From: Chamaecyparis obtusa
Taxonomy: Eukaryota > Streptophyta > Pinopsida > Cupressales > Cupressaceae
Length of the DNA: 64,000 nt
Assembly: GCA_027943335.1 (NCBI GenBank)
Contig: BSBK01002088.1
Coordinates: 62,001 to 126,000, forward strand
Reading direction: 5' to 3'
The notes beneath the pieces were generated by a model, which was not told the origin of the DNA, did not search any database, and worked only from the letters and a program-made list of their open reading frames with translations. Shown piece by piece: positions 58,271 through 64,000 of the stretch (positions within the stretch are counted from its first letter, which is position 1; each line of letters begins with the position of its first letter). The translations under genes were made by a program, and so were the position numbers.

Positions 58271-59705
58271 GGTGTCTGGAAGAAGATGCAGATGGATCAA
58301 TAGGATCTAGGAATTCAATGTTGAGATCCAGATCACTAAATTGGTTAGAAGTCAAGGATTGGCAAGACTCATGGCCCAATCCAATCTAGATGCAAACCAA
58401 GTAAATTATTCTAAAATTGATTATACATGTGATATGGATGATTGTATTTGGTATCAGGATATTATTTACTATTTGAGAAACATGACGTGTCCAGATAGTA
58501 TGAATGATAATCAAAAGAGGACATTGAAGTTATAGGCCATCAAGTATGTGATTGTGAAATGTAAGCTGTATAGAAAAAATTTGGATTGCATACTGTTGAA
58601 ATGTGTAGATGAGAATTAGGCTAATCTATTGTTGAAGGAGATGCATGAGGGAGTTTGTGGTGGACATTATATGGGTAAAACAACTGCTCATAAGATCTTG
58701 AGAGTAGGATTTTGATGGCCCACAATCTTTAGGAATGCAGAACAGTTGGTAAGGAGATGTGATGCTTGGCAAAGGTTCTCTAGTAAGCTTAAGTTTTCAA
58801 GTAATGTACCATTAAAACCAGTAGAAGTTTAGGTTCCTTTCCAACAGTGGGGAATTGATTTCATAAGGGACATACCAAACAAGTCAAGTGGAGGACATTC
58901 ATGGATCTTAGTTGCCACTGATTATTTTAAAAAGTGGGTAGAAGCTATACCTACAAGGAATGCAACTAGCAATGTGGTAATTGACTTTCTAATAAATAAT
59001 ATTGTTACAAGGTTTGGGTGCCCTGAGAGGATAGTGAGTGACAATGCTATGTGCTTCAGGTCTGTCGAATATAAGGACTTTTGCAAAGGTTTGGGAATTC
59101 AGATTTCTAATTCCTCACCTTATCATCTGCAAGGAAATGGTCAGGTAGAATCTACTAATAAGGGCTTGATTAAAATCTTGAAGAGGATTCTAGAGAAGAA
59201 TAAGAGGGCATGGAATTCAAATCTACCATTAGCTCTATGGGCTAATAGGGTAACTATGAAGAGGGCAATCGATTGTGCACCATTTGACTTGGTGTATGAA
59301 ATTCATGCTAGAATGCCTCAGAATAATTTATTGGAGATGTACAAGTTTGTGCAGTTGTATGATGATGACATTGATGATGAGATGCAGTTGAGAATTGAGG
59401 ACCTCATTAGGTTGGATGAAACTAGAAGAGGATTAGTTGCAAGGAATGCCAAATTGCAGTTGCAGGTTAAGAATCTATATGATAAAAAGACTATTGATAG
59501 AAAGTTTGAACCTGGTGATTTGGTGTTAGTTTGGAATGCTAGATTGGAGGATAAGGGGAAGCATGGTAAATTTGATCCCATCTGGTTAGGGCCATATCTG
59601 ATTCATGAGAAATGGGGCCAAGATTCTTACATCATCAAGGATTTTGATGGTGATCTTCAGGAGTTACTAGCTCATGGACAATTCTTCAAGCAGTACTTTG
59701 TTTGA
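58271..59705 (+). pseudogene. pol: Tat-like integrase
   Basis: A tether (YYLRNMTCPDSMNDNQK) is followed by the zinc region: MHEGVCGGHY, AHKIL and CDAWQRF, where the second Cys of CxxC is Trp. The DDE core has Asp 58857-58859 (WGIDF), Asp 59040-59042 (VSDNA) and Glu 59148-59150 (GQVEST), spaced D-35-E. The last 243 codons (58974-59705) are open and include the C-terminal domain (KFEPGDLVLVWNAR, GPYLI). It ends FFKQYFV without a chromodomain. Stops lie upstream, near 58264, 58533, 58617, 58713 and 58830. Confidence 0.92.
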
Positions 59706-59942
59706 GGTACTCTATTTTCCATGAACAGTAGTTAGGGTTGTACATCTTGTAAATTCTTGTATATAGGTTGCTTGCCCCTACCCTGTTTTGCCTTGGTCTG
59801 TCGATTTTTGGTCCTATTGCTTGGTCTTGCCCTGCTTGTTCCTTGCTCTTTGCAATTTTCTCTTGTGGGATGGTCTACTTTTACCAGTGATTCTAAGTCC
59901 TTGCTATGCCTGCAAGAGGCATACATCCCCAGATAGAGCCAC
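59706..59942 (+). other. Spacer between Tat-like pol and 3' LTR
   Basis: Non-coding; no clean polypurine tract touches the LTR. The best candidate is weak (GCAAGAGG near 59910). Confidence 0.5.
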
Positions 59943-62900
59943 CGTTAGGATTTTTTTCTATCATTGCAAAATCTTGTGACGTTGGCCTGTTCCCTGTAGT
60001 CTTTGTTTTGTTGTCTCTACCTGGCTTGTAGTCTCAACTTTTTCTTGCAATGGTAATCCACTTGGTTTTGTGGTTTGTGTGTCTTGCCCTATGTGTTTCA
60101 TGTGTCACCTTGCTTCAGCACAAGTCATGTTTGCTAATGTGCAAAACCCAGTAAGATTTTCAAGTTTCAAGGTCTGCGGGAAGCATTTTTAAAAGTTCTG
60201 CCTCAGCATCGAAAACCAACAGTGTTTTCAAAAACCCATGTTGTTTTCAGCTTCCTTGCTATCTTTCGGTCTATTGAAAACCTACGTTAATTTTGACCCT
60301 TTCCTTCAAGCTTTGTGCACTTGTCTTATGGTGCTGAAAACTTTGTGTGTTTTCAACATTCCCTCAACTGCACAAGCCCGACGTGGATGGTGGGTCCAGG
60401 CTCTTCCTGATTGGCTATCGCATGGCTGCATGTCAGACTTTTTTGACATGCGATCATACGACTACTTGCCACCTAGTTGTGCAGGTCCCAGTTCTTGTTC
60501 AGCTACTTGGCGGTTTTCTTTGCTTTAGTGCATAGGTGCGATGGATGGTGGGGCCCAGTCTTTGCAGGATGTTAGTCACACTTTCTCTGAGTCTCCAGGC
60601 AGTTACATTTTCTATCCAATGACCTGGTGATTGTGTAGTTGCGTGGTCTCTTCATTCCTGGCAGTTAGCGGCTGACATCTCATGACTTATTGGATGGTTA
60701 GTCATGTGGTCACTGAGTTATTGGGGGTTTTTCTATTGTTATGCTTCCAGCATGGTTAAGGTTCAGACAGGATCGATGGTTGCCACAAGTTTGCATGGTG
60801 AAGATGCAAGAGGTTTATTTCTTGTGCTTTCATGACAACCATCTGATCCTCTAAAGGGATGAGGCTTCTTTGGTGTGCTCCCGATGGTGGACATGTGGTA
60901 GCTTGTGATTGGCTATTGCATGGTCGTATAGCCCAATTTTTGGCTATGCGATCATGCGACTGATTGACGTGTCCATGGTAGTGTGTTAGCATTTTGGTAG
61001 GTGGGCCCGTTGGCTTTTGTTGCAGAGATGGTGATGAGTTGGTTTATGTTAGAGGGGCCCACAGTGAAAGACTTTTAATCAATGGTTGGCGTATAATCTC
61101 AAGGAATAATCTTGGCTTTTGAGATCATGCACCATCCATCAATTTTATTCCATCTTGCCGGGTTGTCTGTTGTCTGTAGTGGGTCCAGTGTGACTTGTCT
61201 GTGTAGGTGGAGGTTTCTTATTGGTTGACATGGATGTGCTCAGGTGTGGGGCCATTGTTAGAGGGGTCTATGACAAGGATGGATCCTACGACTGGTGTAA
61301 GTTCTCATGGGATTTGTCAGAGCCATGAGATCTTATGCTAGCCATTCATTTCAAAAGTTTTTGGTAAGTGGGCCCTGTGCTAGTGACTGGGTGTGGATCA
61401 GTGAATGGTGTGATGACATGTGGCCTTGGGCAGGCCTAGGTGGGGTCTTCTAGTTGGTTCAAGGTGGTGATGTGGCTTGTTAGTGGGCCCATTGTCTTTT
61501 TTCAAGGAGGCTTGTCACATGTTCACATGGCCTAGTTTCTAGGCTATGCGATCATGTGACCACTAATGGTATCATGGTTGCGGAGTTATTAAGTTTGGCT
61601 GCTGGGTTTCTAAAGTGATTAAAGGGCTAATAGATCTTCTGGCCATTGTATCACCACCAAGGTAAGGTGTGAGGAAGTTAACTTGGTGGTCTAGCGATAG
61701 TCGTCAATGTTGTCTAAGGTGAAGTGAAGATCTAAGGCCCAGGAAAGATAAAGATCTAACGGCAGGGATATAAAGTTGATCCTGGTTTAAACGAGGACCG
61801 CCGATGTATTTTTGGCACCATGAAAGTGACCGTTCAGATTTCAAATTCAAATTTACAGAGGGGTTTGTAGCGACCAAAGGTACCTAGTTTTAGTGTTGTT
61901 TGGGTAGATTTCTTGCTAGTTTGATGGTGGTAGATTGTTGCAATGTGGTCCAGGGTCTATGCGGTTAATTGCAAAGGAGGTTTTGTACTTGGTGGAGTAT
62001 GGTTTTGTGCTTGAGGAGCTATTTGCAAGTGGTTGATTTGACTGATTTTCATGGCAGCTCCTAGTTCTCTATCTTGGCTCACAGATTTTCATGATTGTAG
62101 ATCTGTTTGAGATTTTCTTTCTCTGGGCTGCTTGGTTTCTTGTCCTTGTAATAAATTTTGATGTAAATTTTGGCATGTTGGGTGGTTGAGACCCTAGCCC
62201 TAGCTATCGGTAGCTTGTTACATTCTCTCTGAGAATTCAAAGGTAGCTAGTGGTATAAGTTGCAGAATTTTGGCTTTTGCAAGGGTTCCAAAATTGTGTT
62301 GCTTTTGGTCCTTGGTTTTTGACTATAGTATACTGATAGAGGTTTGATTTGGTGTCTTTTTCTCAGCTTTGTGTCATGCTAATTGTATGCTGATTCTAGA
62401 TTTGTTAATGAAAACATTCTTGAATCCCAATCTTCTATCTTGTGTATGTCTTCTTGCTTGTCTTTGAGCTCATATATGTTAATATCACAAAGTGTGTTAA
62501 TGTATGGTAAACAAAGAGTATTTTGAATTCATCTCTGAGTTTCTAACAAAGTTAGGATTAAAGCCTTTTAAGTGAATTCAGTGAGCTTGCAGCCAGGTGT
62601 AGAATTTGATGTCCTTGTGCTTGAGGGAAAGGGGTAATAGGAAAAGCACTTACTCTAGTTTCCATTATGTTTGATTTGAGGTGTTTAGTTGAAGTATACG
62701 GTTGGGTGATTCTTAGCCCTAGTATAAGGCACTGGTCCTTTCTCTTGAATTCATGGTTAACAACCACACAAACATAAACATTCATTTGATAAGCCTTTTA
62801 TTGACTTGTGTTGAGCATTGTATAGATCATTTTGAGACTCCTTTGAAGAAGTGAGTCAAGGGTACACCCACCTGAGCATTGAAGCTCACAGTGAAGAAGG

Positions 62901-63035
62901 ATCCTTTGATCCTTGTCAGTTGACCCTCTTCCTTGTGGACTTTGGAGTGGTGATAGAGTCAAGATTTTATTTATGTTATCCATCAAAGTGTAAATCTACA
63001 AGTTGAAGATCAAAGGGAATAATCCACAACCAACA
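59943..63035 (+). repeat. 3' LTR of the + strand Tat-like element
   Basis: Same as 49412-52506 within 2 bp of length. TATAAAG at 61769-61775. Its copy of the 50994 hairpin (about 61512-61550) has lost several base pairs. Confidence 0.95.
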
Positions 63036-63040
63036 CTAAC

Positions 63041-63284
63041 TATTTTCATAAAGTTCTTGAAGGTACTCAATACATACATGGAGATAAATACATACAAAAA
63101 TGATACCTTTAGATAGTATATCTGATATTAGAATCCTTGAGTAGTAGCTTATGAAATTATTATAAACAAACTATAGGAATAGATCAAACAAGTATCATGA
63201 ACAACTTAAGCTGTAAGAAAACATCAAAAGATCTTAATTCTTTCAAAAACACAAAACTTATATTAGGGTTAGAGGGGTATTACA
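63041..63284 (-). repeat. Start of the interrupted Tekay/Del-type LTR
   Basis: On minus, TGTAATACCCC at 63284 follows a GGGGGAGGA tract, the usual start of this LTR class. The Tat-like element inserted about 250 bases into it. Confidence 0.6.
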
Positions 63285-63295
63285 TCCTCCCCCAC
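63285..63295 (-). promoter_or_regulatory. Polypurine tract of the minus-strand gypsy element
   Basis: AGTGGGGGAGGA on minus, directly before the LTR start at 63284. Confidence 0.68.
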
Positions 63296-64000
63296 TAAGA
63301 TTTGACTTACTCCTAGAAGTCAGGAATGTGAACTATATATTGCACATTATCTAACAAAATTGTAATATTACTATTCTAGAACCTAATTTAATGACTGCAC
63401 ACATACTTTCCTATCAAGAGTTTTGGTAAATCCTATCTTATTACAACTCAAGTGTAGATTAGCTTAGTTCAATTAGTAATGACTTTCAAAAAGAATTACC
63501 TATGTGATTCTATCACTTTATGCAATAAGTTTGTTAACAAGATACTTGAAATTACATCAAAATTATTATTATCAAGTCGAAACTCTAAGGTATTCATGTT
63601 TACTCATTAATATCAATATATTAGGAAATTGCATGTTTTACCAACTGAGATTATCACTTCCTTTCACAATATCAAAGTTTGTATCTATGGTAACTAGTAT
63701 AAAAAAGATAGAATTTATGATATATTTTCCCTTTTGAGACATAATCTAACCCTACATAATACAACCTGTGAGACCAAATTGCAAATAAGGTCCAAAATTT
63801 GTGTTCCTTACAAGCTATGAATATTGAACATAGAGAGGTATATAACATTTATATTTGTTATGATCATGAAGGGAATACATCAAATAATTTTTATTTACTT
63901 TTGTAGTCATGAAAATAAAACAATCTAGATACTTGAAACTTACCATTTGCATTAACACATGGTTTTATAAGAAATATTCCTTTCCATCAAAGCTTTAAGT
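63296..64000. other. AT-rich sequence, no gene recognised
   Basis: By position it should be the 3' internal part of the minus-strand gypsy element. I see no pol motif and no long frame. Confidence 0.5.

Larger units (their letters stand above)
49412..63035 (+). mobile_element. Complete Tat-like Ty3/gypsy element
   Basis: 13,624 bp. LTRs 49412-52506 (3,095 bp) and 59943-63035 (3,093 bp), tips TATTAGG/CGTTAGG (decayed TGTTAGG) and CCAACA. Flanks CTCAC (49407-49411) and CTAAC (63036-63040) differ at one base. Order: gag, protease, extra RNase H, RT, RNase H, integrase. No chromodomain. All frames carry stops. Confidence 0.93.

Overview
This window looks like intergenic DNA from a large-genome seed plant. 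I see no host gene. Almost all of it is LTR retrotransposons, most of them broken by stop codons, and many inserted inside one another. The organism call rests on plant-type primer sites (initiator-Met, Asp-like and Arg-like tRNA), Ty3/gypsy chromovirus and Tat-like pol genes, Sirevirus-like polypurine tracts and a TRIM element. I cannot name the species; a gymnosperm is possible but unproven.

Layout. (A) 1-8015: a tandem array of one Ty3/gypsy chromovirus on +, arranged internal(partial)-LTR-gag-pol-LTR, with a shared middle LTR. Its right edge cuts into (B) 8017-9300, the C-terminal part of a long unassigned ORF (here called AO), followed by an LTR-like promoter block and an Asp-type primer site (to 9725). 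(C) 10455-38680, minus strand: a Tat-like Ty3/gypsy element whose integrase is cut off at the left end. Its gag-pol carries a second RNase H between protease and reverse transcriptase. It is split by two insertions: a 13.1 kb composite at 13516-26610 (target duplication TTTAC) and a 7.6 kb element at 29330-36973 (AACTC/AACCC). (D) The 13.1 kb insert is a Sirevirus-like element without pol. It holds a second member of its own family (19096-24666, CAAAT) and a 329-bp TRIM (17702-18030). (E) The 7.6 kb insert is a third member of this pol-less type, on minus. (F) 38672-42317: a fuller copy of AO on minus, ending at the 5' LTR of element C. (G) 42330-45120: a degenerate repeat field and a chromovirus remnant. 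(H) 45120-49411 plus 63041-63284: a probable minus-strand Tekay/Del-type LTR, split by (I) 49412-63035, a complete Tat-like element on + with 3.1-kb LTRs and the same extra RNase H order.

How it fits together. The nesting order can be read directly: removing each insert with one copy of its target duplication restores the host reading frame. I checked this for the inserts at 13516-26610, 19096-24666, 17702-18030 and 29330-36973. The most unusual content is the pol-less family (D, E): three members keep a coiled-coil/zinc-knuckle Gag and at least part of a second large protein (ORF2), but none shows protease, integrase, RT or RNase H. These would need enzymes supplied in trans. The second point of interest is AO, which twice ends at an LTR that is followed by a primer site.
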